DNA from: CAZTTG01 sp964615935
Lineage (GTDB): Bacteria > Planctomycetota > UBA1135 > GCA-002686595
Length of the DNA: 64,000 bases
Reading direction: 5' to 3'
Assembly: GCA_964615935.1 (NCBI GenBank)
Contig: CAZTTG010000021.1
Location: 1-64,000, forward strand
The notes beneath the pieces are model-generated. The model saw only the letters and a list, made by a program, of their open reading frames with translations, had not been told where the DNA came from and ran no database searches. Both the position numbers and the translations under genes were made by a program. Positions 11,936 to 21,068 of this stretch are shown here, piece by piece (positions within the stretch are counted from its first letter, which is position 1; every line of letters starts with the position of its first letter).

Positions 11936-12124
11936 GTCTGTCTCCGGTTTCGGGTTCAGCGCCAGCGAGGCGCCGCCTCACGGAGGAGGGGATCCGGCCC
12001 GACCGATGTGACCGCTTTCAGCGATTCCTGCCGCGAGGGTCCGCGTAGCGGGTCAGAAACCGTCGGGGGGGAGCTTGCAGCGTCCCGGGCGTCCCGGCAG
12101 GGTGGCCCGTGGGGGGGATTCGCC

Positions 12125-13117
12125 ATGCTGCACGTCATCGCCAGGGCCCTGGCCCTCGCCATCGGGGCCTTCGCGACCGTCAACGCGCTCGTCGACCTCT
12201 GGCTGCCCGGCTTCGACGCCAACCTGTGGTGGATGGACCTGCGGCCCCTGGGCCCGGCGGGCGGGAGGGTCGCGCTCCTGGGCTCGGGCGCGCTGCTCCT
12301 GGCGTTCGCCCTCCGCCCGCCGGAGCGAGGGGCGCGGCGTGCGCTGAGCCTCGCGGCCGTCTCGGTCCTCCTGGTCGCGGCGATCGGGAGCTCCATCACC
12401 TACCTGGCCCTGGTCGCCCGAGGCGCGGTGACCACCCGCCTGGCGGTCCCGATCCCGCTCTCGCTGGCCGTGGCTGCGGCCCTGGCCCTGATCCTGCGAT
12501 CCCTGCTCGCGGGGCCGGCGAGGCTCGCGGGGACGGGGCACCCGGGACGGATCGTCGGGGTGGTCCTCGTGCTCCTGGGCCTGGGCTTTCCCCTGGGTCA
12601 GATGGTGCTCTTCGGCCGGACCGACTACCGGCGCCCGGCGGACGCGGCGGTGGTGTTCGGCGCGCGGGCCTACGCCGACGGACGCCCCTCCGACGCCCTG
12701 GCGGATCGGGTGCGCACCGCGGTCGAGCTCTACCGCGAGGGTTGGGCGCCGATCCTGGTGTTCTCGGGCGGCCCGGGGGATGGCGAGGTTCACGAGGCCG
12801 AGGCCATGCGGAACATGGCGATCGACCTGGGGGTGCCGAGGAGCGCGATCCTCCTCGACCGTAGCGGCCTCAGCACCCAGGCCACGGTCGAGGGCACCTG
12901 CGCCCTGTTCGGCGAGCGCGGCTTCCGGCGCGTGCTCGCGGTCAGCCACGCCTACCACCTCCCGCGCGTCAAGCTCGCCTTCGCCCGGGCCGGCCGGGAG
13001 GTCTTCACCGTTCCCGCTCGCGAGAGCTACCTCCTGACGCGCATGCCGCTCCTGATGGCGCGCGAGGTGGTGGCGCTGGGGTATTACTGGATGCGGCCGC
13101 TGCTCGATCGGGCCTGA
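12125..13117 (+). CDS. YdcF-like (DUF218) membrane protein
   Basis: 330 aa. The start ATG 12125 follows a G-rich ribosome site (GGGGGGGATTCGCC). About five hydrophobic helices span residues 1-165. A soluble DUF218 domain follows: DAAVVFGARAYADGRPSDAL, an Asp/Arg-containing helix, ILVFSGGPGDGEVHEAEAM, then AVSHAYHLPRVKLAFARAG. Family members (SanA, YdcF) affect cell-envelope permeability or vancomycin resistance in enterobacteria; the biochemical activity is not settled. It stands alone, between divergent and unrelated genes. The call to the DUF218 family is firm; the function is not. Confidence 0.85.
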   Translation: MLHVIARALALAIGAFATVNALVDLWLPGFDANLWWMDLRPLGPAGGRVALLGSGALLLAFALRPPERGARRALSLAAVSVLLVAAIGSSITYLALVARGAVTTRLAVPIPLSLAVAAALALILRSLLAGPARLAGTGHPGRIVGVVLVLLGLGFPLGQMVLFGRTDYRRPADAAVVFGARAYADGRPSDALADRVRTAVELYREGWAPILVFSGGPGDGEVHEAEAMRNMAIDLGVPRSAILLDRSGLSTQATVEGTCALFGERGFRRVLAVSHAYHLPRVKLAFARAGREVFTVPARESYLLTRMPLLMAREVVALGYYWMRPLLDRA

Positions 13118-13150
13118 GCGTTCGGGGCGCGGGGGCCGAGCGGCCGCCGA

Positions 13151-13184
13151 CTCGGGCGCCTGGGCGAGGTTTCTCGCCCCCGAG
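13151..13184 (+). terminator. Nested hairpin after the YdcF-like gene
   Basis: GGGCGAG (13162-13168) pairs with CTCGCCC (13173-13179) over a GTTT loop, and an outer CTCGGG/CCCGAG pair can extend the structure. It starts 33 nt past the stop at 13117. No strong U-run follows. The remaining ~225 nt up to the deiminase gene at 13411 contain no recognisable gene or repeat. Confidence 0.5.
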
Positions 13185-13410
13185 CCGCAACCATCGAGGG
13201 TGGCGCGCATCCCCGGGTGGTGGGGCCTGGTGGATTCCCCGCGCGCCCGGGCCGCGGACTCCCCTCCTCCGCCCGAGGCGGGCTCGGGCGGGCATCGCGC
13301 GGCCTGGAATGGACGGATCTCTCGAGCCGTGCGCTAATGGGACGCGCCGAGCCGGCCCCCCTGCACGGAGGGGGTGTCTGGCATCCCCGCACCCGCGCTG
13401 GAGAAGCACC

Positions 13411-16098
13411 ATGACGCCGTCGGCACTCGAGCGATTCGGCCTCGTCGCCCTCTTCTCGTTCCTGCTGGCCTTCGCCGGAGTGGCCGAGGCCCAGACGCCC
13501 TCCCTCCGGGCCAAGCAGCAGCGGGGCAAGCCCGTCTTCGAGAAGAGCCGGCGCCGCCTGACGCCCCGGCCCCCCGCCTCGCGCGCGGCCCCCCCCGGTC
13601 CGGTGCACTCGGTCGCCGAGTGGGAGGAGTCCGAGGGCGTGATGACCCTGTGGTGGAACTGGGACCTCGTCGACGAGCTGCAGCAGCGGGTTCACGTGTA
13701 CATTCCGGTGGACGACCAGTCGGAGAAGGACTCCTGGACCAGCTACCTGGGCAACCACGGCGTCCCGATGGCCAACGTCGAGTTCCTGACCATCCCCACC
13801 GACACCATCTACACCCGCGACTTCGGCCCCTGGTTCATCTGGGATGCCAATGACGATCTGGGGATCGTCAACTACACCTGCGGCTACGGCTACTGGGACG
13901 ACCTCTTTCCCCAGCACTTCGCGGCCCGCTTCGGCATCGACTTCTACGAATCGGGCATCAATCACGTGGGAGGCAACTGGTATCCCAACGCCTGGCAGAC
14001 CGCCTTCTCCACCACCCTGGTCTACACCCAGAACGGGGACCAGACCATGGCGGAGACCGACGCGGCCATGCGGGACTACTACGGCATCGAGCGGTACAAC
14101 ACCGTGGTGGTGGCCCCCTGGACCATCGAGCACCACGACTGCTGGGGCAAGCCGGCCGATCCGGAGACCATGCTGGTGGCGGAGTTCGCCGAGGATTCGG
14201 AGTACTACCCCTACGGAGAGCTGGTCAACGACCACTACGAGGCCCTGGAGAGCCCCTGGGGGCGGCCCTACGAGATCATCCGCATGCCCATGTTCAAGAT
14301 GAGCAGCGGCTGGCTCGAGTTCCGGCCCTACCTGAACGCGCTGATCTCCAACGAGGCCGTCTACGTGGCGATCACCGGCCACCCCGACGATCAGATCGCG
14401 CTGGCGGTCTTCCAGCAGGCCTACCCGGGGTACGAGATCGTGGGCGTGGACCACGGGGGGACCGGCTTCAACGACGCCCTGCACTGCCGTACCCGGAACT
14501 TCCACCGCCGCGACGCCATCCGCCTCCATCCCACGCCTCCGGGGGACACCGAGGACTCGCTCGCCGGCTATCCGGTCACGGCCGAGGTCATCCCGCCCAA
14601 GGGCTGGGCCCTGCAGTCGGGCTACCCCAGGCTCCGCTGGTCCACCACCGGCGGCGCGCCCTTCAGCGATCTGGTCATGGCGGCCACGGGGGCGCCCGAC
14701 GAGTACGGAGCCACCCTCCCCGCCCAGCCGCAGGGGACCGAGGTCTCCTTCTACGTCGAGGCCCTGGACGACGGCGGGCGCCGCGCCCTCTACCCCATGG
14801 TGGCTCCCGACGGATTGATGTCCTTCGAGGTGCGAGCGGACCTGGAGGCCCCGGTCCTCTCGCGCCTCATCCCCACCCGCAGCGCCTCGGCCGGCCAGTG
14901 GCCGCCCGCCATCCGGACCCTGTGCAAGGACGACATGGCCGCTCCCCAGCTGCGGGTGGAGTGGGCCGTCAACGGAGTGCCCCGCCGGCCGATCGATCTG
15001 AGCCGGGAGGAGCTGTGCTACTGGTACGAGGGCGAGCTGACCGGCGCCGCATCGGCGGGCGATCTGGTGACCTACCGCCTGGTCGCGACCGACGGCGCGG
15101 CGGTCCCCAATGAGGCGGTGCTGCCCAGGAGGGGCGAGGTGTACTGCCCGGTGGTGGGACCCGGGAGCGTGGCCGTGGTCGACCTGAGCCAGCGGCCCTT
15201 CAGCGGGCCCGTCGTGATGGAGACCCTGGGCTCGCTGGGCATCCCCTGCACCCGCTACACCTCCTGGCCCGCGGACTGGGGCGAGCACGAGGTGTGGTTC
15301 ATCCTGCTGGGAGTCTACGCCGACAACCACATCCTCACCGCGTCCCAGGCGAACGACGTGGTGGCCGCGCTCCAGGCCGGCGACCGCATCTACCTGGAGG
15401 GGAGCGACACCTGGTGCTACGACGACCAGAAGGACGTGCTGTGCCCGTGGTTCAAGGTCGATCCCATCTCCGACGGCGAGGACCTCGAGGGAGGCCTGGA
15501 CGGTCAGGCCAGCACGATGGCCGCCGGCCTCCACCTCGAGTACGCCGGCACCAACGCCTACATGGACGAGATCGGGGCCCTCGCCCCGGCCGAGGTGGTC
15601 TTCCGCTCGGGCTCGGACGACGCGCCCCGCGTGGTGGCCCACGATGGCTCGAGCTACCGGACCATCGCCAGCTCCTTCGCCCTGGGCGCCCTCCTGGAGG
15701 GCGCCTGGCCCGAGACCGGCAAGGAGGTGCTCCTGCGCTACATCGACTTCCTGGGGGTCGGCGGCGTCCACCTGAAGGCCCTGGCCAGCGCCCGTCCGGG
15801 CACCGACGTCCCCATCCGGCTCGAGGGGACCCCGGGCCATGAGTACGTCCTCCTGGAAGCCTGGGCCGAGGACTACCTCCAGGTACCCGGCTACGGCGTC
15901 CTGCGCCTGGCCAAGTCCGAGATGTCCATTCTCCGCCGCGGCACCATCCCGCCCTCGGGTGCGGTGCTGACGCTGCTCCCCGTCCCCGCCGATCCGGCGC
16001 TGGTCGGCAGCGAGATCCACGTGCAGGCCGTGGTCGGCGCCTCGATCGCTCCCGGCCAGGCGGCGCTCACCAACCGGGACATCCTCACCATTCGCTAG
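13411..16098 (+). CDS. Secreted peptidylarginine/agmatine deiminase-superfamily protein, paralogue 1
   Basis: 895 aa. ATG 13411 follows GGAG; the frame is open upstream without coding character. A signal peptide ends near residue 28 (AGVAEAQTP). Residues ~60-385 form a deiminase fold of the agmatine deiminase/PPAD superfamily: Asp137 in TRDFGPWF, GGNWYPN, His241-His-Asp243 in EHHDCWGK, Asn309 in RPYLNALISN, and nucleophile Cys359 in DALHCRTRN. The D-HxD-N-C order and spacing resemble Porphyromonas PPAD. After it come Ig-like beta regions (~400-590) and a flavodoxin-like module with WFILLGVYADNHILT and IYLEGSDTWCYD, then a beta-domain ending NRDILTIR. First of three paralogues; unlike 2 and 3 it lacks the CCGTCACG operator upstream. 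A secreted arginine-modifying role is inferred; the substrate is unknown. Confidence 0.82.
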   Translation: MTPSALERFGLVALFSFLLAFAGVAEAQTPSLRAKQQRGKPVFEKSRRRLTPRPPASRAAPPGPVHSVAEWEESEGVMTLWWNWDLVDELQQRVHVYIPVDDQSEKDSWTSYLGNHGVPMANVEFLTIPTDTIYTRDFGPWFIWDANDDLGIVNYTCGYGYWDDLFPQHFAARFGIDFYESGINHVGGNWYPNAWQTAFSTTLVYTQNGDQTMAETDAAMRDYYGIERYNTVVVAPWTIEHHDCWGKPADPETMLVAEFAEDSEYYPYGELVNDHYEALESPWGRPYEIIRMPMFKMSSGWLEFRPYLNALISNEAVYVAITGHPDDQIALAVFQQAYPGYEIVGVDHGGTGFNDALHCRTRNFHRRDAIRLHPTPPGDTEDSLAGYPVTAEVIPPKGWALQSGYPRLRWSTTGGAPFSDLVMAATGAPDEYGATLPAQPQGTEVSFYVEALDDGGRRALYPMVAPDGLMSFEVRADLEAPVLSRLIPTRSASAGQWPPAIRTLCKDDMAAPQLRVEWAVNGVPRRPIDLSREELCYWYEGELTGAASAGDLVTYRLVATDGAAVPNEAVLPRRGEVYCPVVGPGSVAVVDLSQRPFSGPVVMETLGSLGIPCTRYTSWPADWGEHEVWFILLGVYADNHILTASQANDVVAALQAGDRIYLEGSDTWCYDDQKDVLCPWFKVDPISDGEDLEGGLDGQASTMAAGLHLEYAGTNAYMDEIGALAPAEVVFRSGSDDAPRVVAHDGSSYRTIASSFALGALLEGAWPETGKEVLLRYIDFLGVGGVHLKALASARPGTDVPIRLEGTPGHEYVLLEAWAEDYLQVPGYGVLRLAKSEMSILRRGTIPPSGAVLTLLPVPADPALVGSEIHVQAVVGASIAPGQAALTNRDILTIR

Positions 16099-16125
16099 AG
16101 CCCCTCGTCCCGGATGGGCGGCCGC

Positions 16126-16153
16126 CCGTCACGCCTGGGCGACGGCCGTCACG
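16126..16153 (+). promoter_or_regulatory. Direct repeat CCGTCACG-N12-CCGTCACG, candidate LytTR operator
   Basis: Two perfect 8-bp copies at 16126-16133 and 16146-16153, 20 bp start to start, about two helical turns. LytTR regulators bind tandem ~9-bp direct repeats with a period near 21 bp. The proximal copy ends exactly 28 nt before a -10-like hexamer, as it also does upstream of paralogue 3. Confidence 0.55.
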
Positions 16154-16181
16154 ATCCCCTGCGGCGATCCCCCTCCTCGGG

Positions 16182-16187
16182 TATGCT
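16182..16187 (+). promoter_or_regulatory. -10-like hexamer TATGCT for deiminase paralogue 2
   Basis: TATGCT is followed by CGGGTGTGGAC. The paralogue-3 upstream region has TAGGGTCGGTAGTGGAC at the same distance from the repeat; 13 of 17 positions match across the two. No good -35 box is visible, consistent with an activator-dependent promoter. The 5' leader would be about 70 nt. Confidence 0.5.
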
Positions 16188-16265
16188 CGGGTGTGGACAT
16201 CCGGGATGCCCTGAACGCGTCGCCGACGGGCGAGGCGGGCAGGGCCATCGACGAAGGGGTAGCAC

Positions 16266-18947
16266 ATGAAGCCGATCTCCAGCATGACGACGGCCTGCCT
16301 GACGGCGGGACTGGCCCTCCTCCTCCTCGGTCAGGAGGCCCTGGGCCAGACGCCCTCACTTCGAGACAAGCAGGCGAAGCAGAAGCCCCTTCCGGGGGAC
16401 GTCCGGCCCTTCCTTCCGCCGCCGGAGGCCGGCAGCATCCCGCCGCCCGGACCGGTCCACTCGATCGCGGAGTGGGAGGAGTCCGAGGGCGTGCTCACCC
16501 TGTGGTGGAACTGGGACCTCGTCGATCGCCTGCAGGAGCAGAACCAGGTCTACATCCCGGTGGACAACCAGTCCCAGGTGGACTCCTGGATCAACTACCT
16601 GGGCAACCATGGCGTCCCCATGGGGAACGTTCACTTCCTGAGCATCCCCACCGACACCATCTGGACCCGCGACTACGGGCCCTTCTTCGTATGGGACGCC
16701 AACGACGATCTGGGCATCATCGACTACAACTACCGCTTCGACCCCAAGGACAACCTCTTCCCGTCCCGCTTCGCGGCGCGCTTCGGCATCGACTACTACG
16801 ATTCGGGGATCGAGCACGTCGGCGGCAACTGGTACCCCAACGGATACAGCACCGCCTTCACCACCACGCTGATCTACTTCGACAACCGGCACATGACCCG
16901 GCCGGAGATCGAGGGAGTGCTGAGCGACTACTGGGGCATCGAGCGCTACAAGCCGGTCTACCTGGCACCCGGTGACCTGGGCCACCACGACACCTGGGGG
17001 AAGCCCTCGGACCCGGAGACCCTGCTGCTGGGCCAGTTCCCCGAGAGCGCCTCGCAGTACCCCTACGCGGAGCACATCCGGGAGCACTACGAGACCCTGG
17101 AGAGCCCCTGGGGACGGCCCTACCAGATCCTGCGCATCCCCATGTTCAAGATGAACAGCGGCTGGTACGAGTTCCGCCCCTATCTGAACGCGCTGCTCTC
17201 GAACGAGAGGGTCTTCGTTCCGATCACCTACCACCCCGACGACCAGGTGGCGCTGGGGATCTTCCAGGATGCCTTCCCGGGGTACGAGATCGTGGGCGTC
17301 GATCACATGGGCTGCGGTCACAACGACGCGCTGCACTGCCGCACCCGCAACTTCGTGCGGCGCGACCCCATCCGCATCTACCCAATGCCTCCGGGGGACA
17401 CCGAGGGCGCGTTCCTGGGCCACCCGGTCACGGCCGAGGTCATCCCGCCCAAAGGCTGGAACCTCCAGTCCGGCTACCCCAAGCTCCGCTGGTCCACCAC
17501 CGGCGGCGCGCCCTTCAGCGAGCTGATCATGGCGGCGACGGCAACGCCCGACGAGTACGGCGCCACCCTCCCCGCCCAGCCGCAGGGGACCGAGGTCTCC
17601 TTCTACATCGAGGCGCTGGACGATGGCGGGCGCAGCGCCCTCTACCCGATGGTGGCTCCCGACGGGCTGATGTCCTTCCGGGTCCGCCCGGACCGGGCGG
17701 CCCCGGTCCTCTCGCGCTTCGCCCCCACCCGGAGCGTCTCGGCGAGCCAGTGGCCGCCCTCGATCCGGACCCTGTGCAAGGACGACATGACCACGCCCGA
17801 GGTGCGCGTGGAGTGGTCGCTCAACGGAGTGCCCCGCCCGCCGGTCGACCTGAGCCGCGAAGAGCTGTGCTACTGGTACTCGGGCGAGCTGACCGGCGCC
17901 GCCTCGGCGGGAGACCTCGTGCGCTACCGCCTGATGGCGTCCGACGGGTCGGCGGCCGGCAACCAGTCGCTGTTGCCCCGGAAGGGCGAGGTGTGCTGCC
18001 CGGTGTCGGGCTCCGGGAGCGTGGCCGTGGTCGACCTGAGCCTTCGACCCGTCAGCGGTCCCTTCCTCGCGGAGACCCTGGACTCCCTGGGGATCCCCTG
18101 CACGCGCTACACCTCCTGGCCCGCGGACTGGGGCGAGCACGAGGTGTGGTTCATCCTCCTGGGCATCTACCCCGACAACCACATCCTGACCGCGCCCCAG
18201 GCGAACGAGGTGGTGGCCGCGCTGCAGGCCGGAGACCGCATCTACCTGGAGGGAGGCGACGCCTGGTGCTACGACGCCCAGAAGGACGTGATCGGCCCCT
18301 GGTTCGGAGTGGGCGCCAAGGCCGACGGCGGTTCCCTCAAGACCGTTGATGGCCTGCCCGGAACCCTGGCCGAGGGCCTCGAGCTCGACTACGCCGGGCC
18401 GAACCTCAAGCTCGACACGATCGATCCCGTTCCGCCGGCCCTGAAGGCCTTCTCCACGGGAGGCAAGCAGGTGGGTCGGGTGGTGACGAACGACCTCCCC
18501 CGTTACCGCACGATCGCGAGCTCCTTCGCGGTCGGAGCCCTGATCGACGGCGACTGGCCCTCGACCCGCAAGGAGCTCGTCGTTCGCTACCTCGACTTCC
18601 TGGGGGTGGGCGGCGTTGAGCTGAAGGCTCTGGGCGAAGCCGTCCCCGGCGCCGAGGTGATCCTCCGCCTCGAGGGCACGCCCGGCGATGCCTACATCGT
18701 GATGGGCTCCTGGGCGGAGGACTACGTCCACGTTCCCGGCTACGGCACCCTGCGCCTCGATGCGTCTTACATGTTCGTTCCCGGCCGAGGGGTCATCCCC
18801 CGCTCCGGCCTGGTCGAGGTGCCGCTGCCCATCTCCAGCGATCCGGCTCGCCAGGGGTGCGAGATCCACCTGCAGGCCGTCATGGGAAGCCAGATCCAGC
18901 CGGGCCTGGCGAGCTTCACCAACCGCGACATCCTGACGATCCGGTAG
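16266..18947 (+). CDS. Secreted peptidylarginine/agmatine deiminase-superfamily protein, paralogue 2
   Basis: 893 aa with signal peptide (LTAGLALLLLGQEALGQTP). Collinear with paralogue 1 throughout and nearly identical in long stretches, so a tandem duplicate. Catalytic-type residues are retained: Asp136 in TRDYGPFF, GGNWYPNGY, His240-His-Asp242 in GHHDTWGK, Asn in RPYLNALLSN, and Cys358 in DALHCRTRN. The C-terminal modules (VWFILLGIYPDNHILT, IYLEGGDAWCYD, final NRDILTIR) are the same. The gene lies 167 nt after paralogue 1, with its own candidate LytTR operator and promoter, and is followed by the histidine kinase 113 nt downstream. The stop codon abuts the palindrome GGAGGCGCCTCC. Likely exported to the envelope or medium; deimination of peptidyl or free arginine groups is inferred from the fold. 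Confidence 0.82.
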   Translation: MKPISSMTTACLTAGLALLLLGQEALGQTPSLRDKQAKQKPLPGDVRPFLPPPEAGSIPPPGPVHSIAEWEESEGVLTLWWNWDLVDRLQEQNQVYIPVDNQSQVDSWINYLGNHGVPMGNVHFLSIPTDTIWTRDYGPFFVWDANDDLGIIDYNYRFDPKDNLFPSRFAARFGIDYYDSGIEHVGGNWYPNGYSTAFTTTLIYFDNRHMTRPEIEGVLSDYWGIERYKPVYLAPGDLGHHDTWGKPSDPETLLLGQFPESASQYPYAEHIREHYETLESPWGRPYQILRIPMFKMNSGWYEFRPYLNALLSNERVFVPITYHPDDQVALGIFQDAFPGYEIVGVDHMGCGHNDALHCRTRNFVRRDPIRIYPMPPGDTEGAFLGHPVTAEVIPPKGWNLQSGYPKLRWSTTGGAPFSELIMAATATPDEYGATLPAQPQGTEVSFYIEALDDGGRSALYPMVAPDGLMSFRVRPDRAAPVLSRFAPTRSVSASQWPPSIRTLCKDDMTTPEVRVEWSLNGVPRPPVDLSREELCYWYSGELTGAASAGDLVRYRLMASDGSAAGNQSLLPRKGEVCCPVSGSGSVAVVDLSLRPVSGPFLAETLDSLGIPCTRYTSWPADWGEHEVWFILLGIYPDNHILTAPQANEVVAALQAGDRIYLEGGDAWCYDAQKDVIGPWFGVGAKADGGSLKTVDGLPGTLAEGLELDYAGPNLKLDTIDPVPPALKAFSTGGKQVGRVVTNDLPRYRTIASSFAVGALIDGDWPSTRKELVVRYLDFLGVGGVELKALGEAVPGAEVILRLEGTPGDAYIVMGSWAEDYVHVPGYGTLRLDASYMFVPGRGVIPRSGLVEVPLPISSDPARQGCEIHLQAVMGSQIQPGLASFTNRDILTIR

Positions 18948-19060
18948 GAGGCGCCTCCTCTGAAGCTCACCGACGGTCGCAGGTCTCCGGCACGACCCTC
19001 GACGGCGAGGGCTCGTCGCTTCTCTGCCCGGGCCCAGGTGCAGGACGGACGCCGGACGGC

Positions 19061-20182
19061 ATGAAGGACCGCCTTTCCCTGAGGGGCCACGCCCTCGCGG
19101 TCCTGATCATGACCGCCCTGACCGTGCTCTGGTCGGTCACCGAGAGCTGGTACTACAACGTCCACTGGTCGGCGGCGGGGGAGTTCGGCGCCGAGATCTC
19201 CTGGGGATTCGAGATCCTCTGGGGTCTGATCCTCTGGTGCCCCTGGGTCCTCCTGACGCCGGTCATGCTGGCCTTCTGCCACCGGTTCCCCATCGCCCGG
19301 GAGAACCTGGCGTGGGCGGTCGGCCTGCACCTCCTCGCGTGCCCGGTCTTCGGATTGCTCAAGACGTTGATCGAGTCCTCCCTCCTGAGGTACTCCCTCG
19401 ACTACCCCGTGTCCATGGTGAGCGGCGGCTCCCTGGCCTTCGCCTCGCTGACGTACCTGTTCTTCCCCGCCGCCCACAGCGGGATCTTCCACGTCAGGCG
19501 CCTCCGCGATCGGGAGCTGAGGGCCAGGCGGCTCGAGGCCCAGCTCGCACAGGCCCGGCTCGAGAGCCTGAAGATGCCGCTGCGGCCGCACTTCCTCTTC
19601 AACACCCTGCACGCCATCTCGACCCTGGTGCACCTCGATTCCCATGCCGCGGACAGGATGATCTCGCGGCTGAGCTCGCTGCTGCGCCTGTCCCTCGAGA
19701 ACATCGACCGCCAGGAGGTCTCGCTGCAACAGGAGCTCGAGTTCCTGGATCGCTACCTCGACATCGAGAAGATGCGGTTCGGGGATCGCCTGGCCGTCGA
19801 CCTGGACATCGATGAGGAATCCCGGAGCGCCAGGGTGCCGAACTTTCTCCTCCAGCCCATCGTCGAGAACGCGGTGAAGCACGGGGTCGGTCGCCTGCCG
19901 TCGGCCGGCCACATCACCCTGCGCACCTACAGGCTGGACGGCAAGCTCCACATCGACGTATGCGACAACGGGCCGGGGGCGTCCCGCGATCAGCTGACTG
20001 GGGGCGCCGGGATCGGCCTGAAGAACACCCGAGCTCGGCTGGAGCAGCTCTACGGGCCCCAGGGGGAAATGGAGTTCGCGACCTCCGAGGAGGGCGGCAT
20101 GATGGTGAGGCTCTCGCTGCCGATGCGCACCGAACCGATCGATTCCGGTGGAGACTCCGAGGAGGACTCGGTTGAGCAGTAG
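19061..20182 (+). CDS. LytS/YehU-type sensor histidine kinase
   Basis: 373 aa. Four hydrophobic helices occupy residues ~10-150, with no large periplasmic sensor domain. A short coiled coil (RELRARRLEAQLAQARLES) leads to the His_kinase (PF06580-like) dimerisation motif RPHFLFNTLHAIS with phospho-acceptor His177. The ATPase domain has FLLQPIVENAVKHGV (N box), CDNGPGA and GAGIGLKNTRARLEQLYG (G boxes). Histidine kinases of this class pair with LytTR regulators, and one follows directly with an 11-nt overlap. ATG 19061 is chosen because it precedes the first transmembrane helix; the frame is open upstream. Sitting between two deiminase paralogues, it probably controls them. The lack of a sensor loop suggests membrane or small-ligand sensing. 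Confidence 0.92.
   Translation: MKDRLSLRGHALAVLIMTALTVLWSVTESWYYNVHWSAAGEFGAEISWGFEILWGLILWCPWVLLTPVMLAFCHRFPIARENLAWAVGLHLLACPVFGLLKTLIESSLLRYSLDYPVSMVSGGSLAFASLTYLFFPAAHSGIFHVRRLRDRELRARRLEAQLAQARLESLKMPLRPHFLFNTLHAISTLVHLDSHAADRMISRLSSLLRLSLENIDRQEVSLQQELEFLDRYLDIEKMRFGDRLAVDLDIDEESRSARVPNFLLQPIVENAVKHGVGRLPSAGHITLRTYRLDGKLHIDVCDNGPGASRDQLTGGAGIGLKNTRARLEQLYGPQGEMEFATSEEGGMMVRLSLPMRTEPIDSGGDSEEDSVEQ
20159..20165 (+). promoter_or_regulatory. Ribosome binding site GAGGAGG fixing a TTG start
   Basis: GAGGAGG lies 6 nt before TTG 20172 inside the end of the kinase gene. The alternative in-frame GTG at 20148 has no comparable site. The TTG start also puts the receiver-domain beta-strand (IRTIVVDDE) at the usual distance from the N-terminus. 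Confidence 0.6.
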
Positions 20183-20942
20183 GATCCGCACCATCGTCGT
20201 GGACGACGAGCCCCTGCCCCGCCGGAAGATCCGCATGCTCCTCGAGGACGAGTCGGACTTCGAGATCGTGTGCGAATGCCAGAACGGGGAGGAGGCCGTC
20301 GAGGCCATCGATTCCCTGGACCCGCAGCTGGTGTTCCTCGACATCCAGATGCCGGGCATCAACGGCTTCGAGGTGCTCAGGCGGATCGCCACCCCGATGC
20401 CGCTGACGGTCTTCGTTACCGCCTTCGACCAGTACGCCGTCCGCGCCTTCGAGGTGCGGGCCCTCGACTACCTCCTGAAGCCCTTCGATCGGGAGCGCTT
20501 CGTCGAGACGCTCGAGCGCGTGAGGTCGACGTTGCGCTCCGGAGGCGCTGCCGCCATCCGCGAGAACCTCCGAGGCCTCCTGGAGGAGATGCAGGGCGCG
20601 CCGAGGGAGCTGGACCGCATCGTGGTGAAGTCCGCGGGGCGGACCTTCTTCCTGTCGGCGGACGAGATCGACTGGGTCGAGGCGGCCGGCAACTACATCC
20701 GCATCCACGCGGGCGCCGAGGTCCACCTCATGCGCGGCACCATGGGCAGCGTGGATGGCGAGCTCTCGGGCCTGCGGTTCATGCGGGTGCACCGCTCGGC
20801 CATCGTCAACCCGGAGAGGATCCGGGAGCTGCGCCCCACCCCGCAGGGCGAGCACGAGATCCTGCTCCGCAGCGGGGAGGCGATTCCCCTGAGCCGGAAG
20901 CAGCGAGCGGCCCTGGAGGAGAGGCTGGGCAAGCCCCTCTGA
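20172..20942 (+). CDS. LytTR-family response regulator
   Basis: 256 aa. The receiver domain (residues ~5-120) has the acidic pair in VVDDEPLPRRK, phospho-acceptor Asp57 in VFLDIQMPGINGFE, the conserved Thr in VFVTAFDQYAVRAF, and Lys in ALDYLLKPFDRERF. The LytTR DNA-binding domain (~150-256) shows FLSADEIDWVEAAGNYIRIH, MGSVDGEL, FMRVHRSAIVNPERI and IPLSRKQRAAL. LytTR proteins bind pairs of short direct repeats, and such repeats (CCGTCACG) occur upstream of the deiminase genes on both sides. Translation starts within the kinase gene (11-nt overlap), so the pair is coupled. The start could instead be GTG 20148. Confidence 0.93.
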   Translation: MSSRIRTIVVDDEPLPRRKIRMLLEDESDFEIVCECQNGEEAVEAIDSLDPQLVFLDIQMPGINGFEVLRRIATPMPLTVFVTAFDQYAVRAFEVRALDYLLKPFDRERFVETLERVRSTLRSGGAAAIRENLRGLLEEMQGAPRELDRIVVKSAGRTFFLSADEIDWVEAAGNYIRIHAGAEVHLMRGTMGSVDGELSGLRFMRVHRSAIVNPERIRELRPTPQGEHEILLRSGEAIPLSRKQRAALEERLGKPL

Positions 20943-20991
20943 GGCCGGGGCGCGCACATCGCTGTCCCCGGGTCCCTCGCCCGGCCGGAAT

Positions 20992-21040
20992 TCGTCACGC
21001 TCGAGGCGCCGTTCGCGACTTCGGGCCGGCGGCCGTCACG
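20992..21040 (+). promoter_or_regulatory. Two CGTCACG elements, candidate LytTR operator of deiminase paralogue 3
   Basis: TCGTCACG at 20992-20999 and CCGTCACG at 21033-21040 are 41 bp apart, about four helical turns, twice the spacing seen upstream of paralogue 2. The proximal 11 bp CGGCCGTCACG (21030-21040) are identical to 16143-16153. The proximal copy ends 28 nt before the -10-like hexamer at 21069. Confidence 0.5.
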
Positions 21041-21068
21041 GGGTGCCTCCCGATCCGCGCCCACCGGA

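Noticed and set aside
8762..12124. Very long open frame on the plus strand opposite the metalloprotease gene
   Set aside because: It is a G/V/A/L/E/R-rich mirror of the minus-strand protease with no motifs; only its last part (from 12125) is a real gene.
13118..13410. CCGTCACG operator upstream of deiminase gene 1
   Set aside because: Searched by eye at the expected distance from the TAATGG hexamer (13335-13340) and elsewhere in the region; no copy of CGTCACG was found.
18947..18958. Palindrome GGAGGCGCCTCC at the stop of deiminase 2
   Set aside because: Perfect but without a loop and not repeated; more likely a chance GC palindrome than a terminator or operator.
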